Below, piece by piece: positions 54,318 through 63,764 of a DNA stretch of 64,000 bases. Source of the stretch: JAXMHB01 sp046346965. Its GTDB lineage: Bacteria > Pseudomonadota > Gammaproteobacteria > Xanthomonadales > SZUA-5. The notes under the pieces are model-generated. The model was not told where the DNA came from and did no database searches. It saw only the letters and a list, made by a program, of their open reading frames with translations. A program made the position numbers and the translations under genes. The stretch lies in NCBI GenBank assembly GCA_046346965.1, contig JAXMHB010000020.1, forward strand, positions 1-64,000, written 5' to 3'. The first letter of the stretch is position 1; the number at the start of each line of letters is the position of its first letter.

Positions 54318-55870
54318 TCGACCTACATCAACGCAGCGCCGGTGTGCTGCTGCATCTGTCCTCGCTGCCGGGCCCGCATGGCATCGGCGATTTCGGTCCT
54401 GGCGCCTACCAGTTCGTCGACTGGCTGGTCAGCGCCGGTCAGCATCTGTGGCAGTGGCTGCCGATCAATCCGATCGGCCCGGGCAACTCGCCGTACCAGA
54501 GCGTCAGCGCTTTCGCCGGCAGTCCGCTGATGGTGGCGCTGGAACCGCTGGTGGCCGCCGGCTGGCTGGCGCCGCCGGTGCTGCCCGAGGGTGGCTTCGA
54601 CAGCCGTCAGGTGGATTACGCCAAGGTGGTGCCGTGGCGCTTGAATGAGCTGCGCGCCGCGGCGCGCGGCTTTTATGCCCGCGGCAGCGCCGCCGAGCAC
54701 GCGCGCTTTGCCGCCTGGTGCGAGGATCAGGCGAGCTGGTTGGACGACTACACGCTGTTCATGGCGCTGGAATCGGCCCACGGCGGCCGCGCCTGGTGGC
54801 ACTGGCACCCGGAACTGCGCGATCGCGATCCCGCCGCGCTGGCACGCATGCGCGACAAGCACCGCGAGGAGATCCGCTACTGGCAGTTCGTGCAGTGGTG
54901 CTTCGACACCCAGGCCTCGGCGCTGAAGGCCTACGCGAATCAGCGTCAAGTGGCGCTGATGGGCGATCTGCCGATCTTCATCGCCCACCACAGCGCCGAC
55001 TGCTGGGCGCGGCCCGACCTGTATTACCTCGACGCCGAATTTCAGCCCACGGTGGTCGCCGGCTGCCCGCCCGATGCAATGGCGCCAACCGGCCAGCGCT
55101 GGGGCAATCCGCTGTATCGCTGGGACCGCATGCAGGCGGAGAACTACGCCTGGTGGACGGCGCGACTCAAACGCGCGCTGCATCAGGCCGATGTGTTCCG
55201 TATCGATCATTTTCGCGGCTTCGCCGGCTACTACGAGATCCCGGCCAGCTGCCCGACCGCCGAGGAAGGCCAGTGGGTGGCCGGTCCTGGCCAGGCGCTG
55301 TTCGATGCCATCAGCGCCGAACTCGGCGAGCTGCCAATCGTGGCCGAGGACCTGGGGCTGATCACCGAGGATGTGATCGCGCTGCGCGATGGCTGTGGCT
55401 TCCCGGGGATGAAGATCCTGCAGTTCGGTTTTGGCACCGACGCCAGCGACGAATTTCTGCCGCACAACTGGGACCGTCATTGCGTGGCCTACACCGGCAC
55501 GCACGACAACGACACCGTGCGCGGCTGGTGGGACAAAGCCAGCGAGCGCGAACGCGCCTACGCCGGCAGCTATCTGGCCGCCGGCCCGCACGACATCCAC
55601 TGGGCGATGATCCGCGCCTGCTGCAACTCGGTGGCCAACATTGCCGTCTGCCAGTTCCAGGACGTGCTTGGCCTGCCCAGCGAACACCGGATGAACATTC
55701 CGGGCACCATGGGTCAGCACAACTGGAGCTGGCGCTTCCGCTGGGACATGGTCGACGGCGAACCGGCACGCGTGCTCGGCCTGATCACTGCCGCCAGCGG
55801 TCGCGGCCCCTTCCAACTGCTGCGCCTGCCGGGCGTCCTCAGCGAAGTGCCGCAGGCGAAGGCGGCCTGA
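54314..55870 (+). CDS. malQ: 4-alpha-glucanotransferase (amylomaltase, GH77)
   Basis: This 518-residue enzyme is the plant/DPE1-like short form. It opens RSAGVLLHLSSLPGPHGIGD and has WLPINPIGPGNSPYQSVSAF, ALMGDLPIFIAHHSADCWAR, nucleophile Asp in VFRIDHFRGFAGYYEIPA, Glu in PIVAEDLGLITEDV and Asp in YTGTHDNDTVRGWW. It transfers maltodextrin segments and frees glucose, recycling oligosaccharides left by GlgP/GlgX. Last gene of the operon; a repeat-filled gap follows. Its ATG overlaps the glgX stop. Confidence 0.95.
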   Translation: MIDLHQRSAGVLLHLSSLPGPHGIGDFGPGAYQFVDWLVSAGQHLWQWLPINPIGPGNSPYQSVSAFAGSPLMVALEPLVAAGWLAPPVLPEGGFDSRQVDYAKVVPWRLNELRAAARGFYARGSAAEHARFAAWCEDQASWLDDYTLFMALESAHGGRAWWHWHPELRDRDPAALARMRDKHREEIRYWQFVQWCFDTQASALKAYANQRQVALMGDLPIFIAHHSADCWARPDLYYLDAEFQPTVVAGCPPDAMAPTGQRWGNPLYRWDRMQAENYAWWTARLKRALHQADVFRIDHFRGFAGYYEIPASCPTAEEGQWVAGPGQALFDAISAELGELPIVAEDLGLITEDVIALRDGCGFPGMKILQFGFGTDASDEFLPHNWDRHCVAYTGTHDNDTVRGWWDKASERERAYAGSYLAAGPHDIHWAMIRACCNSVANIAVCQFQDVLGLPSEHRMNIPGTMGQHNWSWRFRWDMVDGEPARVLGLITAASGRGPFQLLRLPGVLSEVPQAKAA

Positions 55871-55948
55871 GTTGTGGGCGTGAAGCGTGAAAAGTGAAAA
55901 GTGAAAGGTAAATACGGCGCGCGCTGCTTGCTCGCCCCAGCTCTGGTA

Positions 55949-56287
55949 GGCCGGATCCTTCGCGTCCGCACGGTCCGCCGGAACGACTGCGCCGGGTACG
56001 CGAGGCGTCCGGCGCTTTGCGGTGAACAGCCGCGGCCGCCGGCGCGATCTGCGCTGATCGCGCAGCCGCCGCACGCCGCGCGCACGGAGCCGCGCTACGT
56101 CCGCGCGTCCTTTGCGAACCGGGTCTCCATGGCTCTGGGGCCGGATCCTTCGCGTCCGCACGGTCCGCCGGAACGACTGCGCCGGGTACGCGAGGCGTCC
56201 GGCGCTTTGCGGTGAACAGCCGCGGCCGCCGGCGCGATCTGCGGTGATCGCGCAGCCGACGCACGCGCGCGCACGGAGCTGCGCTAC
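55949..56287. repeat. Direct duplication of a 149-bp block, 190-bp period
   Basis: The block at 55949-56097 recurs at 56139-56287 with only a few changes; both start GGCCGGATCCTTCGCGTCCG and end GCACGGAGC[C/T]GCGCTAC. A 41-bp spacer separates them. Reading frames through the block on either strand are not protein-like. It fills the stretch between malQ and the LuxR-type gene (55871-56408), where no gene is supported. Confidence 0.85.
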
Positions 56288-56408
56288 TTTCCTCGCGACT
56301 TCATGAAATGTCCGGGCCAGCTCCTTATCCTGTGCCATCTGCACCGTGCGGGGGAGCTTCAGTGCGCGTGACCTTTCAGCTGCAGGCAAAGTCCGGTTCC
56401 CCTTCGTG

Positions 56409-56825
56409 ATGTGGAAGCGCGCATTCGGCTACGGGCTGCTGCTGGCCTTCGGCACCTGGCTGCTGCAGTGGCTGGGCTACCAGCGGTTGGCGCGTGTGCA
56501 TGCGGAGGAGTTCAGCATCTCGCTGATTGCCCTGGGCTTCCTGGCGCTCGGGGTGTGGGTGGGCGTGCGTCTGTACCCGCGCGCGCCGGAAACGGCCACC
56601 GACGACGGCAATCCGAAGGCGCAAGCGAGCCTCGGCATCAGCGGTCGCGAGCTGGAAGTGCTGCAGGAACTGGCGCTCGGCTACTCGAACAAGGAGATCG
56701 CGCAGCGCCTGGGCGTGTCGCCCAACACGGTGAAAACCCATGTCGCGCGGCTGTTCGAGAAGCTGGAGGCGCGCCGGCGCACCGAGGCGATCCTGAAGGC
56801 GCGCCAGCTGGGTATCGTGCCCTGA
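56409..56825 (+). CDS. Membrane-anchored LuxR-type HTH regulator
   Basis: The protein has 138 residues from the ATG at 56409 (MWKRAFGYGLLLAFGTWLLQ); upstream in-frame sequence is not conserved-looking. TM helices are ~5-24 and ~37-56 (FSISLIALGFLALGVWVGVR). A LuxR/GerE DNA-binding domain at ~75-136 has ISGRELEVLQELALGYSNKE, then IAQRLGVSPNTVKTHVARLF. There is no sensory domain besides the membrane anchor. It is followed by a DUF4199 membrane protein; the same pair recurs in related genomes. It probably regulates that gene. Confidence 0.85.
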   Translation: MWKRAFGYGLLLAFGTWLLQWLGYQRLARVHAEEFSISLIALGFLALGVWVGVRLYPRAPETATDDGNPKAQASLGISGRELEVLQELALGYSNKEIAQRLGVSPNTVKTHVARLFEKLEARRRTEAILKARQLGIVP

Positions 56826-56956
56826 CGCGGCGGCAGCGCGGGGAGAAAACGGCCCTGCTGATGGGTGAATGGCCCCGAATCACCCATTCGGGCGATTGCT
56901 GCGCCGCCGATCTGGCCGGCTGAATGCGCCACCCCACACCGCCCCTGGAGGCATCG

Positions 56957-57490
56957 ATGTTCCGCAAGATCCTGATCTATGGCTTGATCGCAGGCGTGGT
57001 CGTCGGCGGCACGCTGTTCGGCATGATGGTCATGATGAGCGGTGGCCCGCCGCTCAAGTACGGCGAGCTGATCGGCTACAGCAGCATGCTGATCGCGCTC
57101 AGCGCGGTGTTCGTTGGCGTCAAGCGCTATCGAGATGAGGATCGCGGCGGCGTGATCGGCTTCTGGCCTGCGCTCGGCATGGGCCTGGCGATCAGTCTGG
57201 TCGCCAGCCTGTGCTACACGCTGGCCTGGGAAGCCTCGCTGGCGGTGACCCATGCCGACTTCATCGGCGCCTACACCGAGCAGATCATCGCCCAAAAGCA
57301 GGCATCTGGTGCCAGCGCCGCCGAAGTTGCGCAGTTCACTGCCGAGATGAACGCCTTCAAGGCGCAATACGCCCAGCCGCTGTTTCGCATGCTGGTGACG
57401 ATCTCGGAGATCCTGCCGGTGGGCGTGCTGGTGTCGCTGATTTCGGCGGCGCTGCTGCGCAACAGTCGCTTTCTGCCGGCGCGACGCTGA
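56957..57490 (+). CDS. DUF4199 membrane protein
   Basis: The protein has 177 residues from the ATG at 56957, after CTGGAGG. Four TM helices: ~5-26 (ILIYGLIAGVVVGGTLFGMM), ~36-54 (LIGYSSMLIALSAVFVGVKR), ~67-88 (FWPALGMGLAISLVASLCYT) and ~147-167 (LPVGVLVSLISAALLRNSRF). A cytoplasmic or periplasmic helical region (~100-140) lies between TM3 and TM4. The GYSSMLIALSAVFVGVKRYRD motif is characteristic of DUF4199. Function unknown. It follows the LuxR-type gene by 131 bp. Confidence 0.85.
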   Translation: MFRKILIYGLIAGVVVGGTLFGMMVMMSGGPPLKYGELIGYSSMLIALSAVFVGVKRYRDEDRGGVIGFWPALGMGLAISLVASLCYTLAWEASLAVTHADFIGAYTEQIIAQKQASGASAAEVAQFTAEMNAFKAQYAQPLFRMLVTISEILPVGVLVSLISAALLRNSRFLPARR

Positions 57491-57517
57491 GCGGCAGGCC
57501 GGTTCAGCGTCGGCGGA

Positions 57518-58243
57518 CTACTCGCAGCCCCACTCGCCGGCCACTTTGCCTTTGACCTCGACGAGGACGCTGCGCTCCGGCCAGTCGTCCTCGCGACAAC
57601 CACCGTCGCTGACGACGATGCGGGTGTCGCCGCGTTCGAAGGTGTGCAGCGGATGCGCGCAAGAGCCGCTGCCTTCGATGCTCGAGGTGCCGACCATCTC
57701 CAGATCGGGCTTCTCGGTCAGCGCACGCGGCAGGTTCCACGAGCGATAGCGCGACTGCTCGGCGCCGGTCTGCTCGACGATGATCCGGTGCTTGGGCGTT
57801 TCGCAGACCATCTGCAGCAGCGGGTAGACCGGCGCGGCGGCCTCGCCCGGCACATTGACCGTGCGCAGGCGAAAGCGCGGGCCGTGCTGGTGCTCGACGA
57901 TGCCCGCCCACAGCAGGCCGTCGGCGATCAGATAGTCATCGCCGCCGATGCGCTCCGGGCTTTCCAGCTCTGCGCTCTGCACGCGCTGGCGCAACTCGGG
58001 GGTGAACACCTCGGCAAAGCGTGCCTGCAGCGTGCGCGCATCGGCGATTTCCAGGTGGGTCTCGCCCGGCTGATTCACCTGCAGCGGGAATTGCACCAGC
58101 AGCGCCACGGCTGCCGGGTCGCCACGCTTGAGCGCCAACTTGAGTTCAGCGACGAAATCCAGATAGCGCTGCGCCTCCGCATCCTCCGCGGCCACGGCCA
58201 GCGGGGGCATCCACAGCAGTGCACAGATCGCCAGCCAGCGCAT
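57518..58243 (-). CDS. Secreted hypothetical protein, 241 aa
   Basis: The start is chosen at the ATG at 58243, six bases after AAGGAG. The signal peptide is ~1-19 (MRWLAICALLWMPPLAVAAE). The mature protein has an N-terminal helical part (AQRYLDFVAELKLALKRGD, VALLVQFPLQVNQPG) and a C-terminal beta part with three cysteines (GSGSCAHPLHTF, VVSDGGCREDDW, GEWGCE). No family is recognised; the N-terminal part resembles NTF2-like helical starts. It begins 11 bp after the tyrS stop and is likely read through from it. Confidence 0.7.
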   Translation of the reverse strand: MRWLAICALLWMPPLAVAAEDAEAQRYLDFVAELKLALKRGDPAAVALLVQFPLQVNQPGETHLEIADARTLQARFAEVFTPELRQRVQSAELESPERIGGDDYLIADGLLWAGIVEHQHGPRFRLRTVNVPGEAAAPVYPLLQMVCETPKHRIIVEQTGAEQSRYRSWNLPRALTEKPDLEMVGTSSIEGSGSCAHPLHTFERGDTRIVVSDGGCREDDWPERSVLVEVKGKVAGEWGCE

Positions 58244-58254
58244 CGCCTGCTCCT

Positions 58255-59463
58255 TCAACGCGTCAGTTCCACGCGGCGGAAATGCCGCTTGCCGAGCTGC
58301 AGCACGAAGCTGGCCGGCTGCGTGAACGTCAGATCCTTGTCCGACACCACGGCGCCATCGATGCGCACGCCGTTCTCCGCCAGTTTGCGCAGCGCCTCAC
58401 CGGTGCTCGGCGTCAGTCCGCTCTGCTTCAGCAGCTGAGCGATCTTCAGCCCACCCTCGGGCAGCGCCAGCGTCACCGTCTGCATGTCCTCCGGCATCGC
58501 GCCTTCCTGCGTGCGCTTGTGCCAGGCCTCCACGGCGGCGTCGGCCGCGGCGGTGCCGGCAAAGCGCTCGGCGATCTCATGCGCCAGACGAATCTTCAGA
58601 TCGCGCGGATTTAACTGCCCGGCTGCGGCGTCGGCGCGCAAGCTTCGGAGCTCGCCAGTGCCGATCTTGAAGGACAGCAATTCGATGTAGCGCCACATCA
58701 GATCGTCGCTGATCGACATGGTTTTGCCGAAGATCTCGCCAGCCGGCTCGTTGATGCCGATGTAGTTGCCCAGCGATTTGCTCATCTTGTTGACGCCGTC
58801 GGTGCCTTCCAGCAGCGGCGTCGTCAGCACGATCTGCGGTTGCTGGCCGTAGTCGGACTGCAGCGCGCGCCCCACCAGCAGATTGAACTTCTGGTCGGTG
58901 CCACCAAGCTCCACATCCGCCTGCAGCGCCACCGAGTCGTAGCCCTGCACCAGCGGGTACAAGAACTCATGCACGGCGATCGGCTGCTCGCCCTTGAAGC
59001 GCTTGTTGAAATCGTCGCGCTCGAGCATGCGCGCCACCGTGTACTTGCCGGCGATCTTGATCAGCCCGGATGCGCCCATGGTGTCGAACCACTCGCTGTT
59101 GAAGCGCACCTCGGTCAGTTCGGGATCGAGGATCTTGAACACCTGCTCGCGATAGGTCACGGCGTTGCGCTCGACGTCTTCGCGCGTCAGCGGCTTGCGC
59201 GTGACGTTGCGCCCGGTCGGGTCACCGATCATCCCGGTGAAGTCGCCGATCAGAAAGATCACCTGATGGCCGAGCATCTGGAACTGCCGCATCTTGTTGA
59301 TCAGCACCGTGTGACCGACGTGCAGGTCCGGCGCGGTGGGATCAAAGCCCGCCTTCACGCGCAGGCGCTTGCCTGCCTTCAGGCGTGCCTCCAACTCCTC
59401 CATCTTGAGGACTTCTTCGGCGCCGCGGGCGATCAGATCGAGGGCATCTTGTATCGAGGACAT
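58255..59463 (-). CDS. tyrS: Tyrosyl-tRNA synthetase
   Basis: This 402-residue class I synthetase is of the TyrZ-like bacterial type. The catalytic Rossmann domain has the HIGH-equivalent HVGHTVLINKMRQFQMLG and DFTGMIGDPTGRNVTRKPL; the tyrosine-binding region is LQADVELGGTDQKFNLLVGR; the KMSKS loop is GVNKMSKSLGNYIG. The C-terminal S4 RNA-binding domain (~340-400) is KLAENGVRIDGAVVSDKDLT. It charges tRNA-Tyr. It is an essential core gene and a reliable phylogenetic marker for this window. Confidence 0.97.
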   Translation of the reverse strand: MSSIQDALDLIARGAEEVLKMEELEARLKAGKRLRVKAGFDPTAPDLHVGHTVLINKMRQFQMLGHQVIFLIGDFTGMIGDPTGRNVTRKPLTREDVERNAVTYREQVFKILDPELTEVRFNSEWFDTMGASGLIKIAGKYTVARMLERDDFNKRFKGEQPIAVHEFLYPLVQGYDSVALQADVELGGTDQKFNLLVGRALQSDYGQQPQIVLTTPLLEGTDGVNKMSKSLGNYIGINEPAGEIFGKTMSISDDLMWRYIELLSFKIGTGELRSLRADAAAGQLNPRDLKIRLAHEIAERFAGTAAADAAVEAWHKRTQEGAMPEDMQTVTLALPEGGLKIAQLLKQSGLTPSTGEALRKLAENGVRIDGAVVSDKDLTFTQPASFVLQLGKRHFRRVELTR

Positions 59464-59631
59464 GGGAGCAGACGCACAGCAGAGAAGCCGACGACGATAA
59501 CAAAAGCGCGAGCAAGGGAGCGGCGCCAGGCAGGCGCCCGCGACGCGGACGTCGGCGCGAGACGGCGAGATGTCCGCTTTCTGCGTGGACCGCGTTCCCT
59601 GTCAGTACCCTTGCTCGCCAGGACCCCACCG

Positions 59632-60735
59632 ATGAAGCGCCTTGCCGCCCTGCTCTCTCTGTCCCTGCTCGCCTCCGGCGCCGCGCTGGCGGGCACCCCG
59701 GCGACCACGGTGTACTGCATCGACGACGCCACCGAGTTCAGCTCGGTGCTGAGCGCGTTGAATGCCCTGAGTTCGCATGATCGCAATTATGAATTTCGCT
59801 TCCGGCCTGGCACCTTTCCGTCGAATACCACGTATCCAGTATCCGCCAATTTCAATGCCCTGATTGCCTGGCGCCCGCGCTGGGTGACCGTCTATGACCA
59901 TTACACCTTCAAGATGTCCGGTGAATGGAACGCGGGCTGCACCGCGCAGAATGCGCCAGGCGGCACCACCAGCACGATCAACGGCCTCGACGTCAACGCG
60001 ATTTTGTATACCTCCGACTACGACTACACCGCGACCAATTACACGCCGGTGGTGGTCGAAATCGACCGCATCGACTTCTGGCGTTACAACGGCTACGGCG
60101 TCTTGGTGCGGCCGGACGGTGGTCCGCACGACGTCAAGATCACCAACAGCCGCTTCCGCGCGGGTGTCGGCACGGCGATTTCGGTCAACACCGACACCGT
60201 CGAGCTCAGCAACTCCTTGTTCGAGAACAACACCACGGGCAGCAGTTTCTTCTACCTGATCGATATCGATAGCGAGGGCGCCACCTATACCACCAACAAC
60301 ACCTTGCGCAACAACACGCTGCCGAGTGGCAGCCAGCGCGCATTGGTGAAGCTCGGCAATACGCTGACCAGCGCTCCCTCTGGCTATGCCGTGTTCGAAA
60401 ACAACGTGATCTATCAGACCACCTTGTCCGGCAGCAGTGACTTGTTGATGACCGACACCCTGGCACGGATCCGCAACAATATCTTTGATACGACGCTGGT
60501 GGCCGGTACGCCGCTGTTTATCAGCAACAATTACAACATCAATCCCAAATTCGCCTTCAGCGCTGGCGCGCAGCTGGCGACCGACAGTCCGGCGCGCGAT
60601 ATCGGCAACAACGCGGCCCTGAATGGCGCCACGCTGGACCTCTACGGCCGCGTCCGCGTGCAGAACCAGGTGGTCGATCTCGGCGCCTACGAACTGACGC
60701 CGTCCGAGAACCTGTTTGCCAACGGCTTCGAATGA
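59632..60735 (+). CDS. Secreted beta-helix protein with GFE tail, 367 aa
   Basis: It uses the ATG at 59632, directly giving a signal peptide (MKRLAALLSLSLLASGAALA). The body contains beta-helix-like rungs rich in Asn/Thr: VKITNSRFRAGVGTAISVNT, VELSNSLFENNTTG, NNTLRNNTLPSGSQRALVKL and ARIRNNIFDTTLVAG. It ends DLYGRVRVQNQVVDLGAYEL, the closing motif of many choice-of-anchor/beta-helix proteins, and then NLFANGFE. Extracellular; a carbohydrate-related role is plausible but no catalytic residues are identified. A hairpin at 60748 follows. Confidence 0.8.
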   Translation: MKRLAALLSLSLLASGAALAGTPATTVYCIDDATEFSSVLSALNALSSHDRNYEFRFRPGTFPSNTTYPVSANFNALIAWRPRWVTVYDHYTFKMSGEWNAGCTAQNAPGGTTSTINGLDVNAILYTSDYDYTATNYTPVVVEIDRIDFWRYNGYGVLVRPDGGPHDVKITNSRFRAGVGTAISVNTDTVELSNSLFENNTTGSSFFYLIDIDSEGATYTTNNTLRNNTLPSGSQRALVKLGNTLTSAPSGYAVFENNVIYQTTLSGSSDLLMTDTLARIRNNIFDTTLVAGTPLFISNNYNINPKFAFSAGAQLATDSPARDIGNNAALNGATLDLYGRVRVQNQVVDLGAYELTPSENLFANGFE

Positions 60736-60747
60736 GGGCACTCGGGC

Positions 60748-60780
60748 GCAGGCGCTTGCTGCCCTTGCGCCTGCCCTTTC
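60748..60780 (+). terminator. Intrinsic terminator-like hairpin
   Basis: GCAGGCGC (60748-60755) pairs perfectly with GCGCCTGC (60767-60774) around an 11-base loop, followed by CCTTTC, 12 bp after the beta-helix gene stop. Confidence 0.55.
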
Positions 60781-60847
60781 GTCCGATGGCAGCCCTGGCC
60801 AGCCCGGTGATCCACTGTGAACACTGGCACCTGGGGAGGGCCGTTCC

Positions 60848-63721
60848 ATGAAACGGGTCAAGCACGTGTGGGCATGGTGTGTGCTGTTGTGGGTCGCAAT
60901 GCCGCTGTCGGCGCAATCGCTGACGCAAGTCACCGGGTTTGGCAGCAACCCGGGCAATCTGCTGATGTACAAATACGTGCCGGCGGGCTTGGCCGCGGGT
61001 GCGCCGCTGGTGGTGGCGCTGCACGGCTGCGCGCAGAGCGCCAGCAATTACGATGCCGAGACCGGCTGGGTGCTGCTGGCGGATCGCTGGAAGTTTGCGC
61101 TGTTGCTGCCGGAGCAACAGACCGGCAACAACTCCTCGCGCTGCTTCAACTGGTTTGAAGCCGGCGACATCGCCCGCGGCGGCGGCGAGGCATTGTCGAT
61201 CAAGCAGATGATCGATCGGATGAAGACCGATCACCTGTCCGATCCGGCGCGGGTGTACGTGACCGGCCTGTCAGCGGGTGGTGCGTTCACCTCGGTGCTG
61301 CTCGCCACCTATCCCGAGGTGTTCGCCGGTGGCGCCATCGTTGCCGGCGTGCCCTACAACTGCGGCACCGGTCTGACCAACGCCTTTTCCTGCATGAATC
61401 CGGGCAGCGATCTGTCGCCAGCGGCCTGGGGCAACAAGGTGCGTGCGGCGAGCAGCTACAGCGGGCCCTGGCCGATCGTGTCGATCTGGCACGGCGACGC
61501 GGATACCACGGTGCGCCCGGCCAACGCCAACGAATCGATGGAGCAATGGACCAACGTCCACGGCATCGATCAGACGCCCGAGGTGCAGGACACCGTCGCC
61601 GGTTACCCGCACAAGGTCTACAAGGACGCCAGCGGCAAGGCGCTGGTGGAGACCTACTCCATCACCGGCATGGGCCACGGCACGCCGGTCGATCCCGGCA
61701 CCGGCGAACGCCAGTGCGGCACGGCCGGCGCCTACATCCTGGATGTGGACGTGTGCTCCAGCTGGTACATCGGGCGCTTCTTCGGCCTCGACAACACCGA
61801 CGGCGTGGCGCCCACGGTCAGCCTGACGGCACCAGCGCCGGGCGCCACCGTCAGCGGCAGCGTGACGATCAGCGCGAGCGCCAGCGACAACGTCGGCGTC
61901 AATCGCGTCGAGTTCCTGATCGACGGCGCCCTCGCCGCCAGCGACAGCAGCGCGCCCTACAGCACCGTGTGGGACACCAGCAGCGTGGCCAACGGCACCC
62001 GCCGCCTGCAAGCGCGCGCGCTCGATGCCGCCGGCAATGTGGGGACCTCCAGCGAGATCAGCGTGACCGTCACCGGTGGCGTCGAGGACATCACGCCGCC
62101 GACGGTCAATCTGAGCTTTCCCGGCAATGGCGCCACGGTATCGGGCACGATCACGCTGGCGGCCACGGCGACGGACGATCTGGGCGTGGCCAGCGTCGAG
62201 TTCTTCGTCGGCGGCAGCTCGCTCGGCTTTGGCAACCAGAGCGCGCAGGCGGGCCCGTGGACCTTGGACTGGAACACCAGCGCGCTGGCCGCCGGCAGCT
62301 ATGCGCTCAGCGTGATTGCCCGCGATGCACGCGGCAACCAGGCGCTCGACAACGACACCAGCGTCACCGTGAACCCGAACGTGGCGGTGGTCGACGAGAG
62401 CTTCTCCAACCGCAACGCCGACGCCGACTATTTCGATCAGAGCGGCTGGAGCGGCGACTTCGTCGCCGACGCCGACAACGCCACGGTCGGCGCCGGCGGC
62501 AGTCAGTCGAGCTATGGCTATGCCTCCAGCGGACTGTCCTGTGCGGGCGGGCTGAAGACTAGGTTCCTGCAGCGCAGCGTGACCCTGGGCAGTGCGCCGC
62601 GACTCTCCTATGCACGCAAGCTGGATCTGAAGGCCAACATCAATTCCTCCACGACGGCGCGCTTCCGCGTGCTGGTGAACGGCACGGTGCTGCAAGAGCA
62701 GGCGGTCAGCTTCGCCAACTACGCCGACAGCAGCTGGCAGCGGCTGGAGAACATCGATCTGTCCACCTGGGCCGGGCAGACGGTCACGCTGCGCTTCGAG
62801 GGCAGCGCCAATGCCAACGTGTGTCTGGAGGCCTGGGCCAAGGTCCGCGTGGACGATATCCGCGTCGGCAATGCCAGCGAGCCCAGCGATGTCACCGCGC
62901 CGACGGTGAACCTGACGGCGCCTGCCAATGGCGCCACGCTCAGCGGCAGCGTCGATCTGACGGCCAGCGCCAGCGATGCCGTCGGCGTGACCAAGGTGGA
63001 GTTCTACGTGTCGGGCAGCCTGCTCGGCGTCGACCAGACCGCGCCCTACACGCTGACTTGGAATAGCAGCGATGTGGCCAACGGCAGCTACGCGCTGATG
63101 GCCAAGGCCTTTGATGCGGCCGGCAATGTCGGCAGCGACAACGACACCACGGTGACGGTGAGCAACGGCGGCGGCGGTGCCCCGGTGGTCGTCAGCTACA
63201 GCAGCGAGGCGGCCAACGACGGCTACATCAAGGCCAATGCCGATGGCAGCAGCCCGGCGCTCGGCACGCTGGAATCGAGTCTGGGTCTGGCACTGGGGCG
63301 CGGAACCGATGCCAAATACAATCGCGCGCTGCTGTCCTTTGACACCAGCGGCATCCCGGATACGGCCACCATCACCGGCGCCACGCTGATCTTGAGCTAC
63401 CGCAGCGCCTCCGGCGATCCGTGGGCGAACCCGGCCGGGAACACGCTGACCATCGATGTGGTGAACGGATGCTTCGGTGCCTGCACGCTGGAAGCCGCCG
63501 ACTTCAGCACCGCCGCCAGCGCGAGCGCGGTGGCCAATGTGCTCAAGTTCACCAGCGGCACGCAGAATTCCGGCGCCTTCAACAGTGCTGGCCTCGCTGC
63601 GATCAGCAAGACCGCCCGCACTCAAGTGCGTCTGCGCTTCAGCCAGAACCAAAGCGCGACGAACTATCTCTGGATAGGCTCCGGCGTCGAGGCGACGCTG
63701 CGGGTGGAGTACACGCTCTGA
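60848..63721 (+). CDS. Secreted PHB-depolymerase-family esterase with Ig-like and DNRLRE domains
   Basis: This 957-residue protein has a signal peptide at ~1-22. The alpha/beta-hydrolase domain (~25-320) has oxyanion HGCAQSASNYD, lipase box VTGLSAGGAF (S142), SIWHGDADTTVRPAN (Asp) and TGMGHGTPVD (His), with paired cysteines. Three Ig-like modules of the form 'PTVxLTAPxxGATxSGxV...VEFxxxGxxL...AxDAAGNVGS' lie at ~322-405, ~410-510 and ~678-770. A beta-sandwich (~515-670) and a DNRLRE-type domain (~780-957; YNRALLSFDTSGIPDTATIT) follow. It probably cleaves an extracellular polyester or esterified glycan. No GFE tail. Confidence 0.88.
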   Translation: MKRVKHVWAWCVLLWVAMPLSAQSLTQVTGFGSNPGNLLMYKYVPAGLAAGAPLVVALHGCAQSASNYDAETGWVLLADRWKFALLLPEQQTGNNSSRCFNWFEAGDIARGGGEALSIKQMIDRMKTDHLSDPARVYVTGLSAGGAFTSVLLATYPEVFAGGAIVAGVPYNCGTGLTNAFSCMNPGSDLSPAAWGNKVRAASSYSGPWPIVSIWHGDADTTVRPANANESMEQWTNVHGIDQTPEVQDTVAGYPHKVYKDASGKALVETYSITGMGHGTPVDPGTGERQCGTAGAYILDVDVCSSWYIGRFFGLDNTDGVAPTVSLTAPAPGATVSGSVTISASASDNVGVNRVEFLIDGALAASDSSAPYSTVWDTSSVANGTRRLQARALDAAGNVGTSSEISVTVTGGVEDITPPTVNLSFPGNGATVSGTITLAATATDDLGVASVEFFVGGSSLGFGNQSAQAGPWTLDWNTSALAAGSYALSVIARDARGNQALDNDTSVTVNPNVAVVDESFSNRNADADYFDQSGWSGDFVADADNATVGAGGSQSSYGYASSGLSCAGGLKTRFLQRSVTLGSAPRLSYARKLDLKANINSSTTARFRVLVNGTVLQEQAVSFANYADSSWQRLENIDLSTWAGQTVTLRFEGSANANVCLEAWAKVRVDDIRVGNASEPSDVTAPTVNLTAPANGATLSGSVDLTASASDAVGVTKVEFYVSGSLLGVDQTAPYTLTWNSSDVANGSYALMAKAFDAAGNVGSDNDTTVTVSNGGGGAPVVVSYSSEAANDGYIKANADGSSPALGTLESSLGLALGRGTDAKYNRALLSFDTSGIPDTATITGATLILSYRSASGDPWANPAGNTLTIDVVNGCFGACTLEAADFSTAASASAVANVLKFTSGTQNSGAFNSAGLAAISKTARTQVRLRFSQNQSATNYLWIGSGVEATLRVEYTL

Positions 63722-63733
63722 GACCTGCGCCCT

Positions 63734-63756
63734 GCCCGGCGCCTCAAGTGCCGGGC
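63734..63756. terminator. Bidirectional hairpin between convergent genes
   Basis: GCCCGGC (63734-63740) and GCCGGGC (63750-63756) form a 7-bp stem with a 9-base loop, between the esterase stop and the converging TonB-receptor stop. No T-run is present on either side. Confidence 0.45.
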
Positions 63757-63764
63757 GGGTGCGC

